A program made the position numbers and the translations under genes. A DNA stretch of 64,000 nt, taken from NCBI GenBank assembly GCA_911728435.2, contig OU452210.1, positions 3,162,001 through 3,226,000 of the forward strand, read 5' to 3'. How positions within the stretch are numbered: the first letter of the stretch is position 1; every line of letters starts with the position of its first letter. Source of the DNA: Apoderus coryli. Taxonomy: Eukaryota; Arthropoda; Insecta; Coleoptera; Attelabidae. The notes under the pieces are model-generated. The model did no database searches. It was not told the DNA's origin and saw only the letters and a program-made list of their open reading frames with translations. Shown piece by piece: positions 10,986-22,639 of this stretch.

Positions 10986-13822
10986 CATTTTACGATACAG
11001 TCAATTTTAGAATAGATACTCAAAACTTAAGTAATGTATACGTCAATTTCTTGAAGAAAAATAAAAACCTTAGACGTCAAAAATTGTGCTTTATTTGAAC
11101 ATAAAGCACAATTATACCGTTGTCACCTCATTTTATGGGAGAATGTGTCGCATTATTTAATTACAAACTTACATTAGTACAAAATTTTTGCATCCTAAGT
11201 CCTAAGATTATATAAATACTTCTCTATTCTATGGTAATGATACTGTTAATAAAAATGATTCTGTATACTGAGCACGTGTTTTCAAAGGTTTAACAAATTC
11301 AAATGTAATAGTAATAACTTAATTCATCTATGTGTGTGGAGTCAGTAAGGGTAAACCAATGAGAAACTATCTGTACATATAAAATTAAATTAAACTTACA
11401 TCGACTTTGCATTTTCATCTAAAACGTAATTTACCTCAATTTATTAAGGTCAGGGTCTACAAAGAGCCACTTGATAAAATGTTTTCCACTGTCTGTGGGA
11501 CCTAACAGCAATTCCTACATATTCTTTCAAATTAATTAATAAATATGTTTTAAAATATTTATTCCAGATGAAACCGTAATATTATTTCTTTACCTGTTCT
11601 GCGATTGGAATAAAATAAATGTGCCCCTGGAGCAAATTTACTTTATGACAAAAGTTTTGACTATACCACCAAGCCTAAATCCAAAGTTTGGCTGCTCTAA
11701 ACTACTATACCTATGCTATATAAAGCAATATTTCGCAGTACTTACAAAACTTTTTATGTTCTTAATAACAGTTTGTATGTTTTTAATTAATAAATAAATC
11801 GCATTCAGCAACAAAATTAAATAGCAGTGTAATTCGGTATTTGTATGTCGGTCAACAATTTGTGTGTTTTGTCCCCATTATACACATTTTTCAAACACAC
11901 ATATTTGGTTTCTATCGCGTACAATGTCTTTCAATAAGTGTCTCCATAAATACAAGTAAAATTTCCTTTTGTGTCTTGTCAGCAAGAATATTTGTGAATT
12001 GACATGTGGTTTCTCCTTCTTTTCATGTAAAATCTAAATTTCTAGTGTGTGTTAGTGGCTATTTCCGATGCAACTCATAATATTAAATTCAGTTAATTGT
12101 TAATCGAATTAAAAAAAAACCACTTGCCTGTAATGAATATTTTGTAAAAATATCCATGTATATTCTAAATCGACGTAAGTTAAAAGCAAATAGAAGGAGA
12201 ACTTATTGCTGCTAAAGAAATTGATTTTGTATAAATCCAAAATCAGAAACCTATAGCTTACGTATATACCAACCTACCTCCATTTTATTATTCAGATCAG
12301 TTAGCAATTCACGAAAAAACATTAAAAGGGAGACAGAAAAGCTATTTTCCGGTAATATTTATCTCTGAAGGGTTTTTAATCTTATTAAGTTAACAAAAAA
12401 AAATGAAAACGATTATGCATGGCAAACATACAGAATAGCAGGATCAACCTACTTAGTTATCCCGAAGAATATATGGTTTAAGCCTTAAAAAAGTAAATAA
12501 CGGACAGTATAGAAAGAAGTTTATAACAAACGAAATGAATATCAATAGACCATAAATTTAGGCTGAAATAATATGTGTATATTATACAAATAATATTAGC
12601 ATAAATATATATAGGTACACTGTGTCCAAGATAAGAATGGGATAGCATTTGAATCTTGGAAACGGTAGGAGTTACAATGTCGGTTAAATTAGAGAAAAGT
12701 TGTACAATTGAAACAGCTTTTAAATGGTGTTTTCAAAAGTAAACTAACTTTAGCCGTTTTCGAAAATTTTCGAAAAAACGATTTTTTGCGATTTTAGTTT
12801 TTATTTATTTCTGACATTAGTTTTACTGACTGAAAAAATGAGGAGAAAAAGGTTGCGTTCACAAATTTTCACTACAACGTTTCGTTTTTGTAAAACCATC
12901 ATCAACTTCGTTTTTTTAAATACGGCCCTGGATTTTTTATTTCTAAATTTAAAGTAATTTGCAATTCAAAAATAGGTGGTATATCACACTTAATGGCTTC
13001 AACAATATTTCAGTATTTTTAGCTGTTATTTAAACTTATTCAAGAAACCTCGTCAAATTAAATATAGCAGATAGTAGTATAACACTGAAACCAATTTAAC
13101 ATTAAGGTAACAATTTTCGTGTTTAGTAACACTACCAATCGAATAGTTAAGCCTTGACAAATCCTCCTATAAAACCCAATAACCGGTTATAAAATCTGAA
13201 ACTAGGCATTTTTTTGTTTAGGGTGTACTGTAAATATTTTACAAAAATAAGCCAATAATACACTAAAATGTATTAAAACTCTTTTTAATAAATCGTATTT
13301 TTGTTGATCAAATGCACACCAAATGCTCATCTTCATATTTTTGTTGGCTTGAACTTTTCATTAGTTTACTTACCTTACAGGAGGGAAGCTGTATAAAAAC
13401 TCCCTTTTATAAATGAGAGATTACCTGAAGCATATTCTTTAGATAAACTAGGGATTTTTCCATGAAACTTTGAGTATTGTTCGCATGCATATACTAAACT
13501 TATATTTCTTCATGTTTTATCGTAATTTTTCGATGAGTAAAGCTCCTGCTGCTTTATTAAATTGGAAATATCTTTAAAATGGATATTTGGCTAATGAGGT
13601 TCATATCAAATTGTAATCCAAGCTAAATATTTTTAGAGAGTAATTTTCCATAAAAGTATATCGACATTATATCATTATTTATATTTTCTTAAACTTTGTT
13701 GATTTTGAAGGGTGCTTCGAAGAAATATAGGAGACATTACATGACTCAACGTAAGAATATTTGTAACATTTTTCTTGTTTCGAGTGTGAAATAACTTAAC
13801 GCGATTTTGCGAGCTTTAGAAT

Positions 13823-13948
13823 GGTGCTGCGATAATCGATTTATCACCTTCACAATAATTATATCCAACTCACAGTCAGTCCTTAAAGCTTTAGAGGGTT
13901 CTGCTCATGGCTACTTGAAAAACAACATAATAATTCACATCAAATCCG
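13823..13948 (+). pseudogene. Non-LTR RNase H domain fragment
   Basis: One frame reads ITFTIIISNSQSVLKALEGS, matching the RNase H stretch normally I-x-SDSQS-hLKAL; the catalytic Asp of SDSQ is Asn here. Surrounding bases to about 14220 contain no continued frame. It is a relic separate from the RT fragment at 14.7-15.1 kb: RNase H lies downstream of RT in such elements, and here the order is reversed. Confidence 0.55.
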
Positions 13949-14699
13949 CACCTTGCATGAATTTATTAAAAGTGGTGGCAAGGTGAAGTCCATAGGTAGA
14001 TATGCTCGTAAAATTGCCTCCACATTAACAACGTTTTACCCCAAAACATTTAACTATAGTTGCCACAACAATACCTACAGCTGCCCAAATACGCCGTAAA
14101 ATTCGATTAAAGTACATTCGACAAATTAGCGCTAGGTATTGCTTCCAGTGGCATACTAGAATTTCAGGGTTTTGAACTAATTCGTCTTTGGTTGGAATTA
14201 GAATTAAGGAGGCCACGCGCTAGTGTTGGAATATTCAGCTGCCTGATATTCTGAAAAGTGCTAAAGTCATATAAAACACAGTTCCCCATGTGTAGGCATC
14301 TGAAACATCTTCTGCTTGGTTACGAATTAAAAAAGCCTTCTTGTGGCCATGCTCAGAATTTTGACTATAATAAAATTAATAGCTATGTGGTATGGCTATT
14401 CCTCTTGACATTGGAAAATCATTAGTGTCGCAGTGCGTACACTGGCGAAACCTTGAATAAAGCACAGCTTTCAGCATTGCTGATTAATGTGCTTTTATTA
14501 TCAGACTAGGTATTCTGAATGGGGTAGTAGGAGGCCTCTTTTTAAGCTTCTCTATAATCGCATGCAAATGGATCCACCAACCCATTGAAATGCATAACGT
14601 AATTGATTTTCTCGTTGGACTACTATAAATTTCCACATATAACATCTAAGTTTACATTTATTTTATTGATTGCTGTAGGTTCGTGGAAGACTAGCTTCA

Positions 14700-15080
14700 T
14701 GAATCCTATTCCTAAACTGAATATCTGAGCAAAATAATTGATCGCGTTCTGGATCCGCAAATTTTAGGTAATGACAAATTGACAGCATTAATATTGCTAG
14801 ATTATATCATAGAATTCGATAAAACTGAAGCACGAATTGCTTCTTGCAATGTTCAGCCCTATCTCTTATTAAGAGTTTTCTACCTACCTAAACAGGTTCT
14901 TCATGGTATGTCTCAAGGTTTAATTTTGGGACCTGTCTTCTTTTGCTTGTATTTATCCAAACTTACAGAACACGCAAATATACATATTATAAACCAGAGA
15001 AAGTGATGTAAAATCCCTTATTGAAATTTTCAATGCTCATTCTCTGAAGATAGAAAATCTTAATTGCCTTAAATGTTAAT
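14700..15080 (+). pseudogene. Non-LTR reverse transcriptase fragment (motifs A and B)
   Basis: The frame at 14779-15006 has ALILLDYIIEFDKTEA, a decayed motif A (usually LLDxSKAFDTV), and VLHGMSQGLILGPVFFCLYL, a decayed motif B (usually VPQGSILGPLLFxLYI). The spacing between the two is shorter than normal, so internal sequence has been deleted. DVKSLIEIFNAHSLKIE follows in another frame, matching the segment after the catalytic YADD. A dead relic inside the cyclase intron. Confidence 0.6.
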
Positions 15081-16189
15081 GACGTACCACTTACCTGTAA
15101 GAAACGAGCAAGGAACTTGGATATGTAAGGTATGATTTTAAATTAATTATAAGAATATTATATTGTGGAGTAGATTTCATTATGGATTATTTTTCGAAAA
15201 AAAAACGAAAAAATATATATATATGTATATAGATTATAGTTATGTTTTGAACAAGAATTGGTGTTATGTTTGTTTTTTTTGCTCTGAAGCTTCAACTTCG
15301 ACTTCGTCAATTGTAATTTTTTTTTTTTGGCAATATGGAGTTTATTATTATGTAGGGGTTCCGTTTGAATTTTGACAATTACTGCCAGATACAGACATAT
15401 CTCGATAGTTCACTGTGGTTTATCTCCTTAATGGTACCAAACTATAGGAGGCATATTTTTTCTGTAGAAAGCCGTGACAAATTATTCTAAACTAATTTTC
15501 CTATTTCTCTGTTTAGCAACAATTAATAAAATAACATGTCATAGAAAGATACAATCTTGTTACGGCACTGAAAGAAAGATAAGTATTAAGTGTGGTATGT
15601 TATAACATATCCTTTTAAAATTACGTATTTAAATGTCCTTGAACACAATTGCCAAATTCGTTACATTCCATCCACACAGATAGGGAGATAGGAGTCCTGC
15701 CATTTGCACATATAACATATATATATACACATATTATACTATAGCTAATACCCTATAGTGAATAAAAATTTGTGAGGAAAGGAAGTGTTTTTTGATTTAA
15801 TCATTTGAACTTGATATATCTTGATAATTAAAATTCTACACAGCTTAGTGAATATTATATTTAATTCAATCATTCAATCCGGATTTTTGTTTTGGTAATC
15901 CGTCTTATGTATTTTTTTTTTTTTTTAATTACAAAATTATTATAATTTTAAAAACCCTGGAACACGTCAATTTTATTTTTATATTCGAGGGGGGCTCTAC
16001 ACAAGATGGCAAGCCCTTCAAGAATCTTAAACGGTACGGGGGATCGAGAGGGACATTGATTTAAAGGTAATTGGTAAACATGCTAAAAATGTTCTGTTCT
16101 CTTTGAAAATTAATTTAAAAAAAATTATAATAAAACATGCTTATCGTCAAAGATACTACATTTTTTAGAATACTACAGGTAGTTTTGTT
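15081..16189. other. Intron spacer with homopolymer runs
   Basis: Contains T runs at about 15318 and 15910 and a GC-richer patch at about 15955-16050 (ATTCGAGGGGGGCTCTACAC). The word CACGTCAATTTT at about 15965 also occurs near the terminus of the transposon at 28302 and in the 50314-50598 element. No coding frame of substance. Confidence 0.4.
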
Positions 16190-17660
16190 GTGATTTTAAA
16201 TTGATCACAAGTCTTCAGGTCCTAAAATTCTCTAATTACAGAGGAGTTTGCAATCAATCTGCAGTAGCGAAGTTATTCGATGGCCTTCTGTTCGATCAAC
16301 TTGAATGGAAATGCAGAGGTCTCATTAAGGAGGGTCAACACGGTTTCTGTAGAAAAAAATCTACAGTTACGAATTTGATTTCTTATGAACTTGATATATT
16401 GGATGCTGTGAGTGGAGGTTATCAGGTGGATTCCGTGTATACCGACTTCGCCAAAGCATTTGATAGGGTGAACTTTGATGTTTTGTTGGCAAAGCTGGGA
16501 GTGTTCGGATTTTCTGACCATGCGTTATCTTGGTTCGAAAGTTTTTTGAGGGGGCGTACACAGGTAGTAAAGATCATGAATCACAAAAGTCATGAGTTTC
16601 GAGTAACATCAGGAGTCCCGCAGGGGTCCCATTGTGCCCCATTATTGTTTAATATTTTTGTCAACGATATCAGTGATGTATTGAAGTTTTCGATGGCTAA
16701 TCTATTTGCGGATGATTTAAAGATTTATAGAAGAATTTCGTGCGAGGCCGATGTTGAATATTTGCAGCGCGATGTTGATGCGCTGTGGCAGTGGTCTGTG
16801 TATAATAATTTGAAATTCAATATCAATAAGTGTTCATTTATTAGCTTCTTTCGCAAGAGGAATAGATTTCCTAGTCGGTACACGATGGATGGTGATCAGT
16901 TGAAATATATGGACAAAATAAAAGACTTGGGTGTTCACTTTTCAGAGTCTGTTGACTTTAATGAACACATATGCCGAATGTCTCAGAATGGTCATAAAGT
17001 ATTGGGATTTGTGATGCGGAATTCTAGAGACTTATCGATTGCGAGCTGTCGTTTGTTGTATGTGTCCCTGGTTCGTTCTTCACTGGAATACGCGTCAGTG
17101 ATTTGGTCGCCTTATTATCAGACTTATATAAATATGATTGAGAGAGTTCAGGACAAGTTTTTGCGTTATGCTGCGTTTAGAATGGGGATACATATGCGCA
17201 ATTATCATAGATCGGACCTACGAGGGGCGTTAAACTTGGATACTCTTGGTAAACGCAAAGTTTTAAACGACTTGGTATTTGCGTATAATGTGTTGAAAGG
17301 TAACATAAATTGTCCTGCTGTCCTGCATAGGATTTTCTTCAATGTACCAGTGCGTGATTTACGACACCATGATCTCTTCTTTCACCATACAAGTAGAAAT
17401 AATTATACATATTTTTCTCCTATTGATAGAACTCTTCGCACTCTGAATGAACATGATTGTATAGATATCTTTTGCAATTCACTTTTAGAATTTAAGCGTC
17501 AAATTAATTGTTGTATTGAGTAGTACTCATAACAGATCTTGAATTTATTATGAATTTGTTTATTTTGCCTTAGGTACTGTCATGTATATAAGAAATTTGT
17601 TGTAAATATAATTGGGGTATCCCGTTAATTTAATAAATAAAATAAAAAAAATAAAATGAG
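16190..17660 (+). mobile_element. 5'-truncated non-LTR retrotransposon insertion
   Basis: The insertion comprises the reverse transcriptase frame, a short 3' UTR (17524 to about 17630) and a terminal TAAATAAAATAAAAAAAATA tail ending near 17660. This is the usual shape of a target-primed, 5'-truncated copy. A reading HKSSGPKI in a second frame at 16206-16229, just ahead of NYRGV, may be the original upstream coding, implying a frameshift near 16230. It lies in the cyclase intron in the sense orientation and is the best-preserved retroelement in the window. Confidence 0.8.
16201..17523 (+). CDS. Non-LTR retrotransposon reverse transcriptase, N-terminally truncated
   Basis: An uninterrupted frame of about 440 codons; the first codon is not a real start, because the element is truncated there. 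It starts within the fingers (SNYRGVCNQSAVAKLFD). Motif A is YTDFAKAFDRV (Asp at about residue 82), motif B is SGVPQGS (137-143) and the catalytic box is FADD (169-172). The thumb and C-terminal region follow (LEYASVIWSPYY, then a Cys/His-containing tail). FADD in place of YADD is common among insect Jockey/I-group elements. No RNase H domain follows. All palm residues are intact, but there is no endonuclease, so it cannot move by itself. Clade is not resolved from sequence alone. Confidence 0.88.
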   Translation: MITSLQVLKFSNYRGVCNQSAVAKLFDGLLFDQLEWKCRGLIKEGQHGFCRKKSTVTNLISYELDILDAVSGGYQVDSVYTDFAKAFDRVNFDVLLAKLGVFGFSDHALSWFESFLRGRTQVVKIMNHKSHEFRVTSGVPQGSHCAPLLFNIFVNDISDVLKFSMANLFADDLKIYRRISCEADVEYLQRDVDALWQWSVYNNLKFNINKCSFISFFRKRNRFPSRYTMDGDQLKYMDKIKDLGVHFSESVDFNEHICRMSQNGHKVLGFVMRNSRDLSIASCRLLYVSLVRSSLEYASVIWSPYYQTYINMIERVQDKFLRYAAFRMGIHMRNYHRSDLRGALNLDTLGKRKVLNDLVFAYNVLKGNINCPAVLHRIFFNVPVRDLRHHDLFFHHTSRNNYTYFSPIDRTLRTLNEHDCIDIFCNSLLEFKRQINCCIE

Positions 17661-19118
17661 TTAGATTTTAAATTAACTGATCTAAATATTTATGCAGAAA
17701 TAATTGAAATCGCTATACTGTAGTTAAAAAACTCCAAAGTGACCAAAGTAACTTTAAGGCTTTTCAATGAAAGCCATCTCGGTAAAACCTCAACCATGCT
17801 CACGTCTCCAAAAAAACTTGAACCATTGTTAACCAAAAGCTGCACACTGCCACTGCCCATAGATCATCGGGTTTAACACGAATAGGTAAACTTTTTGTGG
17901 CGATATTTAAAAAGTGTGTTTTATAAAACTAAACCTACCTCTCTAGAAGCAATCGAATAGTAGTATCATGCAGTGAAGAGAAGATTTTATGATTACATGG
18001 TTTCAGTTTGAGCACATAAACAAATAAAGCCATTTTGTCGATTTATTTTACCACTTTTTTAAGGGGATATTTATCAATGAATATATGTTTAAAAAATGTC
18101 CCCATTGCAAACAACATGTTATAATAAAACTACAAAAAAAAATTTGGGTCCGTCAAATATTATAATAGTAGTAGTAGTATATATTAGTTGATCTGATACG
18201 AGGGTATTCTTCAGACTCACTCTTATTCTGATTTATATTTCAAATTTGCCACTAGATAAATCCACAGCACACATGAACAAATCAGTTAATCACATTTATC
18301 AATAATGCTAACGGATCTAAATTAGAACGTTTGGGATATGATGAAACTTCGTTAATATTAGGGAGTATATAGATTTAATGTATTTCAGAAGTACGAAAAT
18401 ACTGTACGTGGTGTCGAAGATTGTATTCGAATTTGTGGTGCTTTTGAATTACATCTTAGGGGTCATGATGACAGCGATAAATCTGAAAAGGGGATTTTTC
18501 GTTATTTAATAAAGTTTACAATCGAATTGGTTAAAACAGTTGCCGAACATAGATAAGTCTACAGGTTGTAAAGGAATCTCTATAGAAATTTCGCCTGATT
18601 AATTATATTTTATGTTAGAGGTTCCACAGGCAACTAAACCCACCTAAGGTCTCTTGCCATAGCATTCAATAACTTTAGTTACGATGTCATGTGCTTAGGG
18701 TGGGAAATGTTTAACCAAAAGCAACAACTTGATTTGTAAAAAAGATATGCATTGAGGCATGATGGTTAAAATAATCACTTTGCCTCTGAGTGTTTTTTTT
18801 TTATATTCTAAACTTGTATTTATGGCTTTAGTATGGTGAAAATTCAATTGATCCGATTTCAGTTAACGAAGGGAAATATAGACTTGACGCCAGCAAATTA
18901 CTTCCTATCCCATTCAATACAGGTGAACTTTGTCTCACTGTTTCGAAAAAAATATATTCTTTCTCCTCACAGTATAGACAGCGGCAGCGGTAATCCCACT
19001 TATTCATCACACATAGATTGTTGATTGTTGGTAGATGGTACATAAGACGTTTTAAGGGAACTAAGCATACAAGTGTTTTAAAAAATTAAGTGATTCAGAT
19101 CAATCGAGTCTATCTGTA
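17661..19118. other. Intron spacer
   Basis: AT-rich. Small open frames on both strands around 18830-19040 overlap each other and show no motif. No further element ends recognised. Confidence 0.4.
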
Positions 19119-19440
19119 TAATATAATAATAATAAATAATAATAAAGAGCCTTTATTTCAAGCTCGGCGAGGGTCACCATAGCTGCTGACTTTACCGAGC
19201 ATACAAACGTTACAATAATAATCAAACATCACAAAAATACAAATGAAACAAAATATAGAGACAAATTCTCAAAATATTCATAAACAAATTTGAGTACACA
19301 ATAAACCCGCATCAAACAATCAAGAAATACAAAGTGAATTAACTAACAAGATCGTCACCACTCGTCCCAAATACAATCACTAGTATCAAAGATAATGATC
19401 CTTCAGATGTTTTTTTTTAAACGAAACGTTGATTTTGCTT
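19119..19440 (-). pseudogene. 3' end of a minus-strand non-LTR element
   Basis: An ATA/TAA microsatellite (about 19119-19143) is followed on the + strand by AAAGAGCCTTTATTT, which on the minus strand is a 3' end with AAATAAAGG followed by a TAT/TTA-repeat tail. The adjoining 200 bases are GC-richer at the boundary (AGCTCGGCGAGGGTCACC). This looks like a retroposon 3' UTR; no coding part was recognised. Confidence 0.45.
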
Positions 19441-19467
19441 TGATGTCCAAAGGCAATTCACATTACA

Positions 19468-20162
19468 GGCTGTTTCAATAAGTCTGTACGATAAGTAAGA
19501 AAGAAACAAAATTTTGACAAAACTTTATTATTCAACATACATATATAGAAAACAACGAGTATAGCGATTTTCCAACTTTTCGATACCACTTCTATAGTAC
19601 GATTTGTCTTTCTCGTCAAAATTGGCCTCAGCTTCAGCGATTACTTCATCATTAGACTTACATTTCTTTCCAGCAAGCATTCTCTTGAGATCTGAAAACA
19701 GGAAAAAGTCGCTGGGGGCTAAATCTGGAGAATACGGTGAGTGGGTAAGCAATTCGAAGTCCAAATCATTCAATTTTAGTTATCATCGATTTGTGACACT
19801 GTCTGTCATGGTGAAACAACACTTTTCTCTTTTGCAAATGTGGCCATTTCTTTGCGATTTCAGCCTTAAATCGACCCAAAAGTGCACAGTAATAGTCGCT
19901 GTTGATGGTGGTTCCTTTTTGGAGGTAGTCGATCGGTATTACGTCACCGGCCGACTGTTGCTTCTTTGGATTGTGTTCGTCGATTGCTGTCCACTCAGCG
20001 ACTGTCTTTTGGATTGTGGTGTGAAATAGTGAAGCCATGTTTCATCCATCGTCACATATCGACGATAGAATTCCATTTTATTGCGGTTTAACAGCGCCAA
20101 ACACTCCTCTGAAGCATCAATTCGTTGTTGTTGTTGGCACCCACTTTGCACAGAGCTTTCGT
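19468..20162 (-). mobile_element. Mariner copy 2, 5' truncated, with transposase pseudogene
   Basis: The 3' terminus is at 19468-19500 (TTTCAATAAGTCTGTACGAT, the family inverted repeat). Reading leftward on the minus strand, the transposase has VTMDETWLHYF, then AEWTAIDEHNPKKQQSAG. A deletion removes the usual KVMAA...FLD stretch; HHDRQCHKS (the second Asp, Asn changed to Arg) and SPDLAPSDFFLF follow in shifted frames. The N-terminal helix-turn-helix part and 5' terminus are absent: homology stops near 20162. Non-functional; sits antisense in the cyclase intron. Confidence 0.85.
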
Positions 20163-20226
20163 ATAGTCATGAAACCCCACACACACAATAAAATTATAGT
20201 AATTGACATTGAATGCCTAACTATTT

Positions 20227-20635
20227 AAACGTTTGTTTTTTTATTAACTGTCTTGAAAATAATTACTCAAATGAAGTTATAATGAACTTGTGTATTATTC
20301 AATATCAAAATTATAGAAAAAACAGGCAGAAAGGTTAATGAAACGTATCCTAATTAACAACCAGAGTTAAAGTAGCTAAAAACATTATATTGTCTTCATC
20401 TTCGCTAAATAGGTATAGCTTTTTGCTCTCAATTTTGACCCTTAATTCATGAAATTATTTTGTATTCGTGCAAACTTCCTCATGTTCATTGTTTGTAAAT
20501 CAGGATACATTTCATTGAATATATATAATTTTGTCATATTTCCAAGAATAATACGTAAATAATTTCATTTGAGTAATTATTTTCTTGCATTTTAATTATT
20601 TTCAAGACACTTTCGTTAATAAGCAACAAACGTTT
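20227..20635. mobile_element. Foldback/MITE-like element with long inverted arms
   Basis: The left arm begins AAACGTTTGTTTTTTTATTA and continues with AAAATAATTACTCAAATGAA. The right arm carries the reverse complement (TTCATTTGAGTAATTATTTT at about 20565-20584, CAAACGTTTT at about 20626-20635). Similarity runs well over 100 bases per arm, including ATACATTTCATTGAA against its partner near 20340. Arms may extend outward to about 20200 and 20665. No transposase. A related copy lies at 60390-60780. Confidence 0.7.
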
Positions 20636-20639
20636 TATT

Positions 20640-21359
20640 AGTTATGATTTCAATGTTTCGTGACGTTTAACTTATTTGGAAATATAAACTTGTTTTATTT
20701 GGAAACCTTGCCATTTAGGGATAGAAACATGGCATATCATTTGAAAGGGATTTTGAGGGTCTATTTTTATTAGCAGATCACACTACAGTAGTCTGCAACC
20801 AACCCATAACTTTATTGGGCAATCTGTCTAGATAATTTTCCTAAGATATTCTTCAACTACTATCAAAATTTCTGTCTATTGATGTGATAAAACTGCGAAT
20901 ATTTTCTGGATGTCTTTGAACAAAAAAAGGTGACACAAATATCACAATATTATAGAGTGATCGATTGGATTGACCTGAGTAAATATGTAAATTTTCAAAA
21001 CAATCGTATTTTTAGTTTTCCCGAAACTGCAAATATACCATCAACCAACAATCACCCTGTATATAGCTCTAATTCTCGTAATCATTTCCACAGAGAAATG
21101 TCTTCCATTTGGCATTAAACCATTAGCCAGTAATCGATGAGTTTTTTAGTATGGATATTCTCTAACTAAAATAAAATTGAATTGCGTTAACTATAACTTC
21201 AATTCTAGAAGTTGACCTAACTACGCTACTGGATTTGATTACGACTTGCTAATTCAGGCTGCTCGCACATTAAATTGCTCCGGCTGCGACAGCATCGTCC
21301 TACATAATTGTTATTATAGTAGTGTATTTAAATGTAAGGTATAATTTCTAAAATTCCAG
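20640..21359. other. End of the 11.3 kb intron
   Basis: 20681-20770 (ACCTTGCCATTTAGGGATAG and neighbours) matches 60710-60770, so the foldback family has extra flanking sequence here. The rest has no features; the acceptor is AAATTCCAG at 21351-21359. Confidence 0.5.
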
Positions 21360-21725
21360 GTTGAAACTATTGGTGATGCTTACATGGTTGTATCTGGTTT
21401 ACCTCAACGTAACGGTCAAAGACACGCATTTGAAATAGCTCGAATGTCACTAGCATTATTAAATGCTGTACAAGAATTCAAAATTCGCCACAGACCGGAT
21501 GATCCACTAAAATTACGTATTGGATTGCATAGTGGACCATGTGTTGCTGGTGTTGTCGGTCTAAAAATGCCACGATATTGTTTGTTTGGAGACACAGTCA
21601 ATACAGCATCTCGCATGGAATCCAATGGTTTACCTTTAAAAATACATGTCAGTTCGGCCACAAAAAGAATTTTAGAGGAAGTTGGTGATTTTGATTTAGA
21701 ATGCAGAGGTGAAGTTGAATTGAAG
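21360..21725 (+). CDS. Receptor guanylate cyclase, catalytic core exon
   Basis: 122 codons, phase 0 at both ends. It opens [15 protein letters not shown], containing the guanine-specifying Glu. It goes on with [16 protein letters not shown], then [18 protein letters not shown], which holds the guanine-specifying Cys and the transition-state Asn/Arg (NTASR). It ends [12 protein letters not shown]. All residues that separate guanylate from adenylate cyclases are present, so the enzyme should be active on GTP. Acceptor TTCCAG|GTT; donor AAG|GTAATC at 21725/21726. Downstream exon 29031 continues with GKGKVTTYWL, the conserved end of the domain. Confidence 0.96.
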
Positions 21726-22639
21726 GTAATCAAGAACTTTTTACTTTTACAAACGACCAGTTAAAAACGAAAAATAAAATATTTTTGCATATACAGGAAT
21801 AATTCTAGACAAAACATGAGTTATTTTGTGAGAGCGCAAATTTTTTCTTAAAATCAATTATTTTTTTTAACAACTGACATATTAGATTCGTGAGTTCGCC
21901 AGTAAATTTCATTATAAAAAACTATATTTCAACAAAGTTGTTAACGATAAGGAAATTTTCCTTATCTTTCCTGGAAACTTGGAGATCCTTCAATGGAATC
22001 AAATATTTTTTCAATTTGCAATAAACTAGTTTCACTCCAGTTTTTAATTACTTATAACTTTTTAACCAATTTTTTTCTCAAGAAAATGTATTGGTGGCGG
22101 AAACAGTAAATACGTTTGACCTTTTCACGGGATGTTTTGCTTTTGAAAGTATTGATCGTATATTTTTATAGAATTTCGGTAATAAAATAATAAGAATTTA
22201 ATATAATAATAATAATGGTGAATAAAATATTAGAACATCAACTCAGTGATTCTAAAGAACTGCGTATGCATTTTATGATTATTTTGTAAAAATTCAATCA
22301 ATTCAATTGGCTGCATTTGAGTTCATGTATGCAACGTACAGTTAAGTCGCTTAAGGCTATACGCCCTAATGGTATATCTGTACTATGTCGCAGTGTTAGG
22401 TAAACCAATTTCAATTGGTATATTATTAATTTGATAATATTGAAATATAAATAATTTCCAAACTTTTGATCATATATCATTAATAAAGTGAAACATGAAA
22501 ACTGCTGTGAAATACAACATAATTTTGCCAAGTGATTTAAGGTCTTATTACAACTATTCGTCATAGATTTTCACTGGAAAATCCACTATTAACCATTTTT
22601 CATTTTGGACTAGTTTTAGCGGAAATTTCGGATACGATT
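21726..22639. other. First part of a 7.3 kb intron
   Basis: AT-rich. A minus-strand open frame at 22298-22564 has no recognised motif. No element ends seen. Confidence 0.45.

Larger units (their letters stand above)
10052..13780. other. First part of an 11.3 kb intron
   Basis: AT-rich, with no exon seen between 10052 and 21359 that would fit: exons 9712-10051 and 21360-21725 already join without loss of conserved residues (FDVYK | VETIGDAYM). It carries a short tandem repeat at 10290-10330, a dispersed repeat at 10880-10985, and a possible repeat start (CACTGTGTCCAAGATAAG) near 12618. Confidence 0.6.

Noticed and set aside
21416..21733. 105-codon minus-strand frame
   Set aside because: It is the antisense shadow of the guanylate cyclase catalytic exon.
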